64,000 bases of DNA from Agriotes lineatus (GCA_940337035.1 CALNHX010002660.1:62001-126000); one strand, 5' to 3'. Positions 10,348 through 20,264 are shown, counted from the stretch's first letter. Made by a program: numbers and translations. Notes: generated by a model not told the origin, from the sequence alone.

Positions 10348-10362
10348 AGTTTATTAATTGCA
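10348..10362. repeat. SINE target-site duplication, right copy
   Basis: AGTTTATTAATTGCA is identical to 10113-10127. The perfect match indicates a recent SINE insertion. Confidence 0.9.
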
Positions 10363-11561
10363 AATATTATGGCTAACATTTCTTTCTCAGCTATGGTATA
10401 TCTAATTTGATACCCTTTTAATATTCTTGAAATAAAACATATTGGCACTTCTATCCCATCTTGTATTTGTATTAATTCGGCTGCAATTGCTTGATCAGAT
10501 GCATCTGTACGAAGAATAAACTTTTCTTTAAAATTAGGATATTTCAGTAATAATCCTTCATGAAACCTCTGTTTGATAGTATTCAATGCTTTTTCCCTCT
10601 CTTCATTCCATGACCATTTAACATCCTTTCTTAATAATTGTACTAACGATAATGTCAACTCTGAGTAATTACTTATGAATCTTTTATAATAATTAAAAAC
10701 ACCTAACAACCCTCTTAATTTCTTTAAATTAGTTGGACGAGGTAACTTCTTAATTTCCTCAAGACGTTTCATATTTATAGTTACTCCATTTTTACTGATT
10801 TCATATCCCAAATATGTTACTTTATCCTGCATAAATTCACATTTTGATATGTTAAGTTTTAATCCATTTTTATTTAATGTTTCAATTATAGTTGCTATAT
10901 GCTTTAAATGTTGTTGTTCGTTTTCAGAAAACAATAAAATATCATCTACGTAATGCACACAAAAGCTCTCAAATTGGTTTAATATCTTCTGCATTGCTCT
11001 TACCAGCGCTGCACAAGATGTTGAAAGACCAAATGGTACCACTCTAAATTGAAAAATTTCTCCATCAATACTAAAACCAATATATTTTCTTGATTCTTCA
11101 TGTAATGGTATTAGCCAAAACGAATTCTTCAAATCCAACTTTGTAAGAATCTTCTTATCCCAAATTCTACTTAATAATCCATCTATAGTTTGTGGAGATT
11201 CATATTGTGGTTTAGTTATTTGATTTATTCTGCGTGCATCCAAACATAATCTCAAAGAACCGTCACGTTTCTTAACTTCTACCAACGGATTTATAAAATT
11301 ACTTTTTGAAGCTTCTATGACACCATCTGTTACCATTTTCTTTATTTCTGTCCTTACCTGTTCTCGTAATTTATATGGTATTGAATACGATTTGCTATAA
11401 AAACTTTTCTCCTCATCAACCTGTAACTTGTGAATGTATTTCTGAGCTTGTCCTACTTTCTCATTGATAATCTCCTTATTATTATAAATTATTTCCAATA
11501 TTTCACCTGCAAATTGTTTATTCTTCTCGCCTATTTTTAAATCATTCAGCAATACCCCCTT
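10348..11561 (-). pseudogene. pol: Gypsy reverse transcriptase and start of RNase H
   Basis: This is the reverse transcriptase part of the gypsy pol. From an ATG at 11552 it reads about 400 residues. The frame also continues upstream to the LTR junction at 11561, so 11552 is not a true protein start. Key motifs are LTKLDLKNSFW with the first catalytic Asp (residue 140), VPFGLSTSCAAL, and YVDD at residues 201-204. A connection region follows, then RNase H with its first Asp in FILRTDAS (residue 350). The frame stops just after FAINKL where the SINE begins. The piece ending at 10112 continues the same protein in the same frame once the SINE and one duplication copy are discounted. No protease motif precedes it within the surviving sequence. 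Confidence 0.9.
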
Positions 11562-12237
11562 TGAACAGATTCGCCTGGAGGCTGTAGAAATCAGGCGTCC
11601 GTTACGTTATTTTGCTGGTTCCATCCCTTATGTTAAGCGCAGAACTGAGACAGCAGTTTCCGCTTTAAGACAGCTTAGTCATGCCACTTAACGGGATGAT
11701 AATTCGTCACTGTGTGAGATGCAGCCTCACATCCCTTAATTATTTATAGGCTTGGACCCACAGCGACGCAGTAAGTGAATCTAACAAGTAAATGCAGACT
11801 GGTTTATTACAAAAATAATTGTTCTATATATACAAACAAATTTGCTTAGATCATAGTAATATACAAAGTTCATTTCTAATAACAGGTGCAATGTATTATA
11901 TTCAGTAGGTTAATTTACTAGTCTTGCAAAACAATACTCAGCGGTTTTGCTTCCGTGATATGATATGGACTCCATGAACTCGAGCGTCTTTTATGCTGAG
12001 CTGCGATTGTAGGCATTTAAACCTTGTCACGGCCTTGCGTAATTGTGTACGCGAAGCCGTGTAAAAATGCTGAGCGGCGACTGCGAGGTGTTTAAACTTG
12101 ACTGTGAGTAGGTCGCCGCGCTTGCATAATGCAATATTGCGTTTTTGGTGGCTTTTAACTTTTAGAATGTTTCGTAAAATTTAAATGAATAATTATAAAT
12201 TTATATCTGGTTAATCTGTTAAAGACAAGATTAAACA
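11562..12237 (-). repeat. BEL 3' LTR
   Basis: 676 bp, identical by eye to 19589-20264. On the minus strand it begins TGTTTAATC and ends CTGTTCA. It contains a TATA-like TATATATA (11825-11832) and, about 20 bp further along the minus strand, AATAAA (plus-strand TTTATT at 11803-11808), which could be promoter and polyadenylation signals. Its outer edge abuts gypsy pol. Confidence 0.95.
11803..11832 (-). promoter_or_regulatory. LTR TATA-like box and AATAAA signal
   Basis: On the minus strand TATATATA (11832-11825) is followed about 16 bp later by AATAAA (11808-11803). The spacing would put transcription start near or just past the AATAAA, so the signal would fall at the U3/R boundary of the LTR, as in many LTR elements. 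The same arrangement exists in the other LTR. This is inferred from sequence only. Confidence 0.45.
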
Positions 12238-12276
12238 TATTGCCAATTTTAAGCCACAAAAAAGCAAACCGATAAA
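12238..12276 (-). other. Env-to-LTR junction without an obvious polypurine tract
   Basis: The 39 bp between the env stop and the 3' LTR read, on the minus strand, as a mixed AT-rich sequence ending TTAAAATTGGCAATA. LTR elements normally have a purine run here to prime plus-strand DNA. None is evident, so the primer may be atypical in this lineage or eroded. Confidence 0.5.
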
Positions 12277-13379
12277 TTATATTGTTTCTTCGAGATTGAG
12301 CGTTTTGAGAGGATATTCTTCTGCCTGGGGTTGTGCGGGTGGTGGCTTCCTTCGTGTTATTCGTTGCCGAATGTAGTAGATAGCTCCTAGTAGGGCAGCG
12401 GTTCCCAAAAGGCTGCCTGTGACCCCAATAGACAGGTGAGAATGATGTCGGATGGCTTTCCAGGTGAAGTTTTTTATATGCTCCTGGAAATCTAACTGCG
12501 ATGCTTGTAGGTCTTCGAAGTGGTCTGACTGAGTTAGTACAGGTTCCTCTGCGATTTCTGAAAATGAGTTTGTTGTGATTGGGTTGGTAATATTGATACT
12601 GATAGCCTTGGAGTATCCAGCCAGGATCTTGTATTTTCTGTTGTGCCTTGGGGTTAATGTATTCCTCGCAGTTTGGATGATGCAATCCGATGAAATTTGA
12701 ATGACACCTGTACTGTTGACGGTGACTTCTTCCCTGTTTCCACTACAAGTGATTGCTATGCGGGTTGGTTTACTGACTACAAATAGCCAGGTGTTTTCCA
12801 TGTACAATTGTTTCCAAATAATGGACTGGATGCGATGTCTTCGTAGGAGACATTGACTGGTTTCTACTCGGTGATATATATCGTCAATGATGCAGTTTGG
12901 GTTGTTTTCAATTCCTTTAACTACCGTTGGACTGCAAACATAGGTAGTGGGAGAAATTTGTAGCTCTTCTTTGAATTCTTCATCTGTTTCGTGGAAGTAC
13001 ATTTGTAGGTTGTAATCCACAGCGAAGATTCCTTTCGGCACATCGATCATCCAGTAGGATCCATTGCTGATTTGGAGAGGAATTGGTGTCACTTTAATTA
13101 AGGAGTATTCCATTTTTTCCACTATGATGAAATACCCTTGGACGTTGATGTAGATGTCGTCATGCCCAATGTCAACCTTTAGAATTGGCGTTGGTAATAT
13201 CTCCAAATTTGGTGAAAGTTTACTGGTTGCATTAGCGAGGATCTGTTTAATTTGAGCAGGTGTTATTAGCTCGTACAGATTACCTTGCTGAAAGTGAACG
13301 TTTAAGATGTGAATATGGTAGTTGCACAGTTCACTAATTACATTTGTGGCGACTTGGTACACACTGATGATGTGAATAT
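12277..13379 (-). pseudogene. env: C-terminal part of env-like protein
   Basis: This 361-residue frame continues the envelope-like protein in a different frame from the preceding part. The first codon of the open stretch is GTG at 13362 and the frame is open further upstream, so it has no start of its own. It has scattered Cys residues (as in TYVCSPT, NPNCIIDD, SQCLLRRH) expected of an ectodomain. A single transmembrane segment near the end (about residues 313-333, SIGVTGSLLGTAALLGAIYY) is followed by a basic, proline-rich cytoplasmic tail. The topology fits a type I fusion protein of the F-like class. A short single-base frame difference near 13380-13410 separates it from the N-terminal part, so no intact envelope is encoded as it stands. 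A sequencing error or a recoding event are alternatives to mutation. Confidence 0.75.
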
Positions 13380-14297
13380 TTAGTCGGTTGGAGTCGGTTG
13401 CTTTATACCATTTTCCATGTTGTTAATGGCCCGGATTCCTTGGTTTAATTTTTCTTGGAAATGTTCCAGCTTCTTGTCGATTCGTTCTTCGGTTTCATTA
13501 AACCTGGAAAGTGCTGATAGCAAGAATTTGGATTGTTGACTGTCCATTTTTATTAGTTCCTGTTGATTCTTGTCTAGCCTGTCTATATCTTGATAGACTT
13601 CATCGTTGACTCCAAAAATTGATGTTAATACTGTGCCAAGGACTCCTCTTTTTTCTCGTCTTGTTATTATTTCTTCCATACCATCTCTAATCCATTCCAT
13701 TTGCTTTTTCTGTTCCAGAAGATGATGCACCAGTGTCTTGCATAATGTGTCTTCGGACAGTTCTTTTGCAGAGTCGCAGAGATTGTCGAATTTGTCTACC
13801 ATGTCTGTGACTGTTTCGAAGTCTTCTTCGATCTTCCCCCTCTCGAACTGGATTTCGATCCGGAATGTTCCTCTCTCAATCTTCCCGTGTCCAATGTGTT
13901 CTACATAGTACCCGCTGTCTGGTTTTTGGATATTAAATTCTGCTTTACTTAATGTATTGGTGGTAAGAAGGGTAAAGATGAGTAACAGCAGTTTCCATTT
14001 GGACGCGACAGATTTCCTTGGTGCTGGGGATGATCGTGTCTGGATAATGTTAGTTGAAATTTTATCTTCTGCCTCTGGTTCCTGCGATTCCTCGGTAGTT
14101 GCTGGTAATGGAATGATGCTGCCTATGGATCGTTTTAGCTGATGTCCTCCTGATTTCTGGAGCGTCACTACTCGTACTGATCCATCGGCTGCTGGATGAG
14201 TTGCAGTGACTCTTGCTAAAGGCCACTTACTAGGATTGATACTATCTTCTTTGATTAACACTAAATCTCCAACTTTAGTGTTCTCCAATGGTTTCTT
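13380..14297 (-). pseudogene. DUF5641-like pol end and N-terminal env-like part
   Basis: This piece is in the same frame as gag-pol, directly after the TAG, and has no ATG of its own at the front. The first 60 residues (NTKVGDLVLIKED, then WPLARVTATHP and LKRS) match the DUF5641 domain that ends BEL/Pao pol. A hydrophobic segment at about residues 98-112 could act as an internal signal peptide. A furin-like RREKRG (210-215) is followed by a hydrophobic GVLGTVLTSIFG stretch. This layout resembles the cleavage site and fusion peptide of baculovirus F-type and errantivirus envelope proteins. Helical, charged sequence with heptad-like spacing follows. The frame then ends at 13380, and the rest of the envelope-like protein is in another frame. 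Membrane fusion is inferred from family resemblance; the present copy appears interrupted. Confidence 0.8.
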
Positions 14298-17200
14298 CTA
14301 TTTGTTTCGTTGCTGTAGTCCATGAAGGTAGTCCGAGCTCCATGATTTCCAAAAATCTTGCTTGATCTTTTGGATTATCCTCCAACGATTCGATAGATTT
14401 GAAGATATTGGAGTGTTGATTGGGTCTGGTGGCGATATGATTTCCCTCCCTATTAGGAAATGGCCTGGCGTCAGAGCAGTTGTGTCCTCAATATCGTTGC
14501 CTTGTGGACATAGAGGACGTGAGTTTAGGCAGGCCTCAATTTGGCAGAGAAGAGTTGTTAACTCTTCAAAGGTGAGAGTAGCGTGGCCAATAGTTCTCTT
14601 CAGATGATGCTTCATTGATTTTACCCCTGCTTCCCATATCCCTCCGAAGTGAGGGGCTATTGGAGGGATGAAGTGCCATTGGGTACCACCGGTTGCTAAG
14701 GTTTCTTGGACAACTGGGCCTTCAATTGTTTGGCGGGTTTCCTTGTCCAACACTTTTCTTGCGCCAACGAAGTTTGTTCCGTTGTCGCTGTATAGGTGTG
14801 CACAGCGTCCTCTTCGGGCAGTAAACCTCCTGAAGACTGCTAGGAAGCTGTTGGTTGTCATGTCGCTGACGGCCTCTAGGTGAATTGCCTTGGTTGATAG
14901 ACAGACAAAAACAGCAATGTACCCTTTGTGCGAAGAATGCCCTCTTCCCTTGGATGTTCGGATCTGTATTGGGCCGGCGTAGTCCACTCCGGAATGGAAG
15001 AATGGAGGAGTTGAATTCACTCTGGTTGATGGAAGATTTCCCATCAGTTGCTGTGCTGCCTCTGCTTTGTATCGTAGACATCGGAAACACTTCTGGATGC
15101 TGGAGCTGACTGCTTTCTTCGCGTTGATGATCCAATATTTTCTTCGGATATATGAGAGAGTGAGTTGGGTGCCACCGTGCAGCGTGCGTAGATGCGCCTC
15201 TTGGATTATTAGTTTGGAAATATGACTGGAGTACGGGAGTATGATTGGGTGTTTTTCATTGAAGGACAAGGTGGAATTTTCTAATCTTCCTCCAACACGG
15301 ATTATTCCATGCTGATCGATGAAGGGATTGAGGTTGGCAAGCTTGTTACTGGAACTCACATATTTGTTCTGCCGGAGTTGAGATCCTGTTGCCCTCAAAA
15401 TAGGATCACTTCCTTGGATGACCTTAACGAGTAGGAGGATGGTGTCGTCCATTTCCTTCACTGATAGGCATCCTGATTGAGTGGGAAGTCGCTTACACTT
15501 GTTGATGAATCTTCGGCAATGTGACATGACTCGTACCATTCTTGTTAGAGAAGAAAAACGATGAACGACTTCGTTCTCGTCTTGATGAATGGTAGTTTGA
15601 TGCACAGTGTAACTTCTTGCTTCTTCCTCGGTGGTTGCGGTGTCTGGTTGACACGGCCATGAACTCTTGTTAACTAGCCAGCTCGGTCCGTCCCACCATA
15701 GGAGATGATTCTTTAGTTTTTCTGGACTAGTGCCTCGGGAGATGACGTCTGCAGGATTCTCTTCGGATTTGACGTGGTTCCAATGTTGAGCCGGAATTAG
15801 ATTGTTGATTTCGGCTACTCGATTCGCGACGAACGTCTTCCATCGTACCGGGTCTCCTTTTATCCATCCTAATGTAACCATGGAGTCGGTCCAGGCGAAG
15901 ATAGACACCTTAGGAAGGTCTAATGTTGCAATTACCCTTTGAAGTAGATTGGAAAGGAGTACTGCTGCGCAGAGTTCCAGTCTTGGTAATGTCGTCTTGG
16001 CTCGGGCTGGTGCCACCTTGGATTTGGCTATTAATAAGGATACCTTGACTTGGCCGGATGATGTGGTGACTCTGGTATAAATCGCGGCCCCGAAAGCTCT
16101 TTCGGAGGCGTCACAGAATCCATGCAGCTCTACTAGAGATTCCCTTTTGATAAACAACCACCTTGGTAAGGTAATTTCTTCCACTGCCTTGAGTTGAGAC
16201 CTGAGCGTCTCCCATTTGCCTTGGATATTTTCAGACACTGGGTCATCCCATTTGATATTTTCGAGCCATAGTTCTTGGATGAGTAGCTTGGCAGTGATGA
16301 TGACGGGTGCTAACCATCCCAATGGGTCGAAAATTTTGGCAACTTCGGATAGTATGGTGCGTTTGGTGGATTCCTGTTGCTTAACGTCTACCTTAAAACA
16401 GAAAACATCTTCATATGGAGACCAGTGAATGCCCAAGGACTTTTTTACGCCGTCTTCACTTATTTCGAGGTATGTTTGTTCCTTTAACTCTTCTGGGAGT
16501 TCTTGAATGATGGCTGACTCATTACTGCACCATTTATGTAGAGTAAAGCCTCCACGCTTTAGTAAGGAAATGAGCTGACCTTGTTGTTGGATCGCTTCTT
16601 CCACAGTGTCGGCCCCAGAAAGCACGTCGTCCACGTAGAAATCTTTCTTCACTGCTTCTGAAGCTAATGGAAATGAGACCTTTTCGTCCTGTGCGAGTTG
16701 ATGCAAGGTTCGAATGGCAAGATAGGGAGCTGATGCGGTTCCATAAGTGACGGTGCACAGCTTATATTCCCTGATTGGCTGTGATTTGTCGAATCTCCAT
16801 AGGACTCTTTGGTACTCCTGGTCTTGGTTGTTCATTCTGATTTGTCGGTACATTTTTTCAATGTCTGCAGAAAAAACAATCCTGTGTGTCCTCCATCGAA
16901 GTAGAATGTCGACCAGTTCTTGCTGAAGTTTAGGTCCAGCGTACATCATCTCATTTAAGGATTTTCCGTGAGAGGCCTTGCTAGAGGCATCGAAAACGAC
17001 ACGAAGCCTGGTTGATGAACTTGCTTCTCGGATGACGCCATGGTGGGGAATGTAATACTTGCCGTTATTCTCATCTTCCCTTGCCACCTTTTCCATATGT
17101 CCTAAATCCAAGTATTCTTGCATGAATTTCTTGTATTGGACTGCTAGATCTTGATCTTGTCCTAATTTCTTCTCCAGATGTATGAATCGTGCCAATGCTG

Positions 17201-19499
17201 AGGGTTTGGACCTTCCCATGTTTACTGGAGTTTGTTTGAATGGAATCCTTACTACGTATCTTCCATCTACGTCTCGCTGGACTGTGTCTGTGAATTTATT
17301 TTCACATACCTGATCATCTGGGGAAAGTTTCCTTTGAGGAGAAGCCTCTTCAATGTTCCAGAATTTCTGCAACTGCTCATCCTCTTCAATTTTGGCAACC
17401 ATGGTGTTGACCTTAAGGCTGGTGGGAGGTCGTCTTCCCATGGTTCCTGATAAGATCCATCCCAATTCGGTATTCTGTCCTAGGATGCCATCTTTGGATT
17501 TCTTGATTCCTTCGAGAATTATTTGGGAATATTCTTCAGCGCCTAGAAGTATATCTATGGGGCCAGGTCGGTTGAAGGTTGGATCGGCGATGAAGACATG
17601 TTTCCAGGCATCCATTTTTATGTTCGGAATGGGTGATGAAGGCATGGTTTTTGTAAGTTTGGGAAGTACCAGTAAAGTAACAGGTAAGGAAAATTTACTT
17701 GGAAATCTTGGCGTAATCAAACCTGTGATTTTCCATTTTGCGACTTTTGTTTCGCTGTTCCCAATTCCGGAGATTTCTGCTCGAACCTTGGTCCTGGGTA
17801 ACGCTAATAATTCGGCTGCGGCTTCGGTGATGAAGGAACCTTGAGACCCTGGATCTATCAAGACCCTCAAGAGATGAGTCATCCCGGATGCTGCCTTAAC
17901 TTGAACCGTTGCTGTGGCCAGTAGCACTTGGCTCTTCTTTGCGCCTAGTTTGGCGGCAATGATTGTGGGTTTTGGCTTCTTCTCTGGAGCGTTGGAGGTC
18001 TGCATGGCTGCTGCGTGAGAAAACGTCTTCATCTTCGGAGCAGGTATCGGCTTTGATGGCGGCTGTGCCTTGTGAAGCAGAGTATGGTGTGGAAAGCGGC
18101 AGATTTTGCAGTTATAATACGAACGACATTGTATATTAGAATCGTGTCGCAAACATCGAAAGCACAATCGGTAGGTTCTTACCACTTCTTGCTTTTCGTG
18201 GGTGGAGAGCCTCTGGAATTGACCACAGTTATCGATGTAATGGTCCCCATTGCACATCTTGCAGTTGAGATATCCGGCAGCGTAATTTTTCTGTGGCTTG
18301 TCCTGAGTTGGTTTTCGAGCTCCATCAATGGATTCCAAGGATTGGAACCGCATTTGTAAGAAGGCCATTAGAGTTTGGTGATCCTGAACTTCATTTGGGC
18401 ACTGAAGCGATTGCTCATATAATTTGTTAGTTTCAGGATCCCATTTTCGAGTAATAACTCGGTTAATCCACGGACCCCAGCTGTCGGTGGAAATGCCCAA
18501 ATTTTTGATTGCTTCCACACATTCCTTAGTGGAGTCATGCAATCTTTTCAACCCTTGGGCTGATTCCTTGGAGAGGACCGGCTGATCGAAGATGGTGTCT
18601 AGCAATTTGGTTAGAATAAGGCGATTATTTTGATACCTTTGTTGCAGCAAATTCCAAGCGGTGTTGTAGTTGGCTTGAGTCACTGCGAGATGCTGGATTA
18701 GTCGGCTGGGCTCTCCCTTGACATGCGTTTTTAAATACTGCATTTTGATGACATCATCCATGTTTTGGTTGTCATCTACTAATTTGGTGAATAGGTCCTT
18801 AAAAGTGGCCCATTCCTCATAATTTCCCTCGTATATGGGGATTTTAACTTGAGGAAGCGAGATGGCTGATGCTTGCTCGTTCCTTGTTGGTGCTTGTAAC
18901 AAATTAATTAAATTTCGGTACCTGTCTTTCAACGTAGTAAATTCAGGACTGAAGTGCGTCTGGTTTGAATCCATCTCGTTAGACATGACTTCTTCGTCCA
19001 TCTCGATCACCCGGTCCCATTCTTCCTTTAATTCCCTCTTTGTGATGGCGGGCCTTCCGAGTGCTTGTTCCAGTTCGGCGTCGTCCAAAGATTGCTTAAA
19101 ATTCTGCATCCGAATCTGCAGTTTTCGGATACGAACCTTTTGCTCGGGATTTACAACTGTTTCTTCTCGCCTCCTAGTTTCAGAGGGGTCGGGATTTTCA
19201 GTTGCCTTTAAACAGCTCTGCAAATAACTTTTTGCTTCGCAGTAGATGGCTTTAATTTGTTCGTAATACCCTGTGGTAAAATAATTATGTGTAGGAATAC
19301 TTAGCTGCACCATTTTGGCGTGATTTTTGGTCACGGCGTTCCAAGTTTCGTCCAGCGTCTTGTTTCGGCTGGCGATGTAAGCTTCTGTTTTTCGGCTGGC
19401 AGGGTCCTTTTTGCTGTTGGAAAATACCTGCGTGATCTTCTGGCCGAGTTCTTCTTGGGCGACAGCTAGCTGATTGAATTCCTCCATATTGTTTGCCAT
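14298..19499 (-). CDS. gag-pol: BEL/Pao gag-pol polyprotein
   Basis: A 1,733-codon frame encodes the capsid and enzymes of the element. Gag occupies about residues 1-480: a DUF1759-like capsid region at about 215-360, then Cys/His knuckles CKMCNGDHYIDNC (413-425) and a second cluster at 447-476. The protease has LIDPGSQGSF (Asp549). Reverse transcriptase has FSADIEKMYRQI (Asp879) and YVDD (955-958). RNase H begins with Asp1130 in HGFCDASE. Integrase shows the HHCC finger (His1436, His1441, Cys1471, Cys1474) and the triad Asp1506, Asp1572 and Glu1623. No inactivating change is visible within it. The frame ends at TAG 14298-14300, but the DUF5641-like end of pol follows in the same frame, so the stop is either a nonsense mutation or a recoding site. 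The ATG at 19499, 70 bp from the primer site, is a natural start. Confidence 0.93.
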   Translation of the reverse strand: MANNMEEFNQLAVAQEELGQKITQVFSNSKKDPASRKTEAYIASRNKTLDETWNAVTKNHAKMVQLSIPTHNYFTTGYYEQIKAIYCEAKSYLQSCLKATENPDPSETRRREETVVNPEQKVRIRKLQIRMQNFKQSLDDAELEQALGRPAITKRELKEEWDRVIEMDEEVMSNEMDSNQTHFSPEFTTLKDRYRNLINLLQAPTRNEQASAISLPQVKIPIYEGNYEEWATFKDLFTKLVDDNQNMDDVIKMQYLKTHVKGEPSRLIQHLAVTQANYNTAWNLLQQRYQNNRLILTKLLDTIFDQPVLSKESAQGLKRLHDSTKECVEAIKNLGISTDSWGPWINRVITRKWDPETNKLYEQSLQCPNEVQDHQTLMAFLQMRFQSLESIDGARKPTQDKPQKNYAAGYLNCKMCNGDHYIDNCGQFQRLSTHEKQEVVRTYRLCFRCLRHDSNIQCRSYYNCKICRFPHHTLLHKAQPPSKPIPAPKMKTFSHAAAMQTSNAPEKKPKPTIIAAKLGAKKSQVLLATATVQVKAASGMTHLLRVLIDPGSQGSFITEAAAELLALPRTKVRAEISGIGNSETKVAKWKITGLITPRFPSKFSLPVTLLVLPKLTKTMPSSPIPNIKMDAWKHVFIADPTFNRPGPIDILLGAEEYSQIILEGIKKSKDGILGQNTELGWILSGTMGRRPPTSLKVNTMVAKIEEDEQLQKFWNIEEASPQRKLSPDDQVCENKFTDTVQRDVDGRYVVRIPFKQTPVNMGRSKPSALARFIHLEKKLGQDQDLAVQYKKFMQEYLDLGHMEKVAREDENNGKYYIPHHGVIREASSSTRLRVVFDASSKASHGKSLNEMMYAGPKLQQELVDILLRWRTHRIVFSADIEKMYRQIRMNNQDQEYQRVLWRFDKSQPIREYKLCTVTYGTASAPYLAIRTLHQLAQDEKVSFPLASEAVKKDFYVDDVLSGADTVEEAIQQQGQLISLLKRGGFTLHKWCSNESAIIQELPEELKEQTYLEISEDGVKKSLGIHWSPYEDVFCFKVDVKQQESTKRTILSEVAKIFDPLGWLAPVIITAKLLIQELWLENIKWDDPVSENIQGKWETLRSQLKAVEEITLPRWLFIKRESLVELHGFCDASERAFGAAIYTRVTTSSGQVKVSLLIAKSKVAPARAKTTLPRLELCAAVLLSNLLQRVIATLDLPKVSIFAWTDSMVTLGWIKGDPVRWKTFVANRVAEINNLIPAQHWNHVKSEENPADVISRGTSPEKLKNHLLWWDGPSWLVNKSSWPCQPDTATTEEEARSYTVHQTTIHQDENEVVHRFSSLTRMVRVMSHCRRFINKCKRLPTQSGCLSVKEMDDTILLLVKVIQGSDPILRATGSQLRQNKYVSSSNKLANLNPFIDQHGIIRVGGRLENSTLSFNEKHPIILPYSSHISKLIIQEAHLRTLHGGTQLTLSYIRRKYWIINAKKAVSSSIQKCFRCLRYKAEAAQQLMGNLPSTRVNSTPPFFHSGVDYAGPIQIRTSKGRGHSSHKGYIAVFVCLSTKAIHLEAVSDMTTNSFLAVFRRFTARRGRCAHLYSDNGTNFVGARKVLDKETRQTIEGPVVQETLATGGTQWHFIPPIAPHFGGIWEAGVKSMKHHLKRTIGHATLTFEELTTLLCQIEACLNSRPLCPQGNDIEDTTALTPGHFLIGREIISPPDPINTPISSNLSNRWRIIQKIKQDFWKSWSSDYLHGLQQRNK

Positions 19500-19570
19500 T
19501 TTCGGGGAACCGGGTGGGTTGGTAGATGTTGTTTTCTTCTCGGGATGTACCTCTTCTTAGTTGTAGACAG

Positions 19571-19588
19571 ATCCGGCTCGAAGGACCA
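19571..19588 (-). other. Primer binding site, tRNA-Tyr type
   Basis: Immediately inside the 5' LTR the minus strand reads TGGTCCTTCGAGCCGGAT. Its complement, ATCCGGCTCGAAGGACCA, has the form of the 3' end of eukaryotic tRNA-Tyr plus CCA, as I recall that tRNA. The 18-nt pairing directly beside the LTR is the expected position for priming minus-strand DNA synthesis. Between it and the gag start (19499) lies about 70 bp of leader. Confidence 0.75.
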
Positions 19589-20264
19589 TGAACAGATTCG
19601 CCTGGAGGCTGTAGAAATCAGGCGTCCGTTACGTTATTTTGCTGGTTCCATCCCTTATGTTAAGCGCAGAACTGAGACAGCAGTTTCCGCTTTAAGACAG
19701 CTTAGTCATGCCACTTAACGGGATGATAATTCGTCACTGTGTGAGATGCAGCCTCACATCCCTTAATTATTTATAGGCTTGGACCCACAGCGACGCAGTA
19801 AGTGAATCTAACAAGTAAATGCAGACTGGTTTATTACAAAAATAATTGTTCTATATATACAAACAAATTTGCTTAGATCATAGTAATATACAAAGTTCAT
19901 TTCTAATAACAGGTGCAATGTATTATATTCAGTAGGTTAATTTACTAGTCTTGCAAAACAATACTCAGCGGTTTTGCTTCCGTGATATGATATGGACTCC
20001 ATGAACTCGAGCGTCTTTTATGCTGAGCTGCGATTGTAGGCATTTAAACCTTGTCACGGCCTTGCGTAATTGTGTACGCGAAGCCGTGTAAAAATGCTGA
20101 GCGGCGACTGCGAGGTGTTTAAACTTGACTGTGAGTAGGTCGCCGCGCTTGCATAATGCAATATTGCGTTTTTGGTGGCTTTTAACTTTTAGAATGTTTC
20201 GTAAAATTTAAATGAATAATTATAAATTTATATCTGGTTAATCTGTTAAAGACAAGATTAAACA
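19589..20264 (-). repeat. BEL 5' LTR
   Basis: 676 bp, the same as 11562-12237. As the 5' LTR of a minus-strand element it would drive transcription toward lower coordinates. The AATAAA equivalent is at plus 19830-19835 (TTTATT). Its outer edge abuts the non-LTR endonuclease fragment, not gypsy. Confidence 0.95.

Larger units (their letters stand above)
8679..11561 (-). mobile_element. Ty3/gypsy-type retrotransposon remnant (pol only)
   Basis: Reading from high to low coordinates on the minus strand, this remnant carries reverse transcriptase, RNase H, integrase zinc finger, integrase core and integrase C-terminus, which is the Ty3/gypsy order. Gag, protease and the 5' LTR are missing because the sequence ends abruptly at the BEL LTR (11562). 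A 3' LTR could not be delimited below 8679. Coding is broken by a SINE (10128-10347) and by a frame change near 9400-9415. Otherwise the frames are long and motif-complete, so decay is recent or moderate. Confidence 0.88.
11562..20264 (-). mobile_element. Full-length BEL/Pao LTR retrotransposon with env-like region
   Basis: An 8.7-kb element on the minus strand has two identical 676-bp LTRs with TG...CA ends. It has a primer binding site next to the 5' LTR, a long gag-pol frame and an envelope-like region before the 3' LTR. The domain order gag, protease, RT, RNase H, integrase, DUF5641-like is that of BEL/Pao (Semotivirus-type) elements. Some members, such as roo of Drosophila, also carry env. 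Two coding breaks are present: an in-frame TAG at 14298-14300 and a frame change near 13380-13410. Flanking bases (CCCTT on the left, TTATC on the right) do not form a target duplication. The two sides are different broken elements. Confidence 0.93.

Noticed and set aside
11562..12237. Possible 5-bp target duplication around BEL
   Set aside because: Left flank CCCTT and right flank TTATC do not match at any length from 4 to 6 bp.
12155..12685. 176-codon minus-strand frame overlapping env
   Set aside because: It overlaps the env-like frame in another phase, runs into the LTR and has no recognisable domain.
17353..17844. 163-codon plus-strand frame
   Set aside because: Antisense to BEL gag-pol, whose protein motifs are unambiguous on the minus strand.
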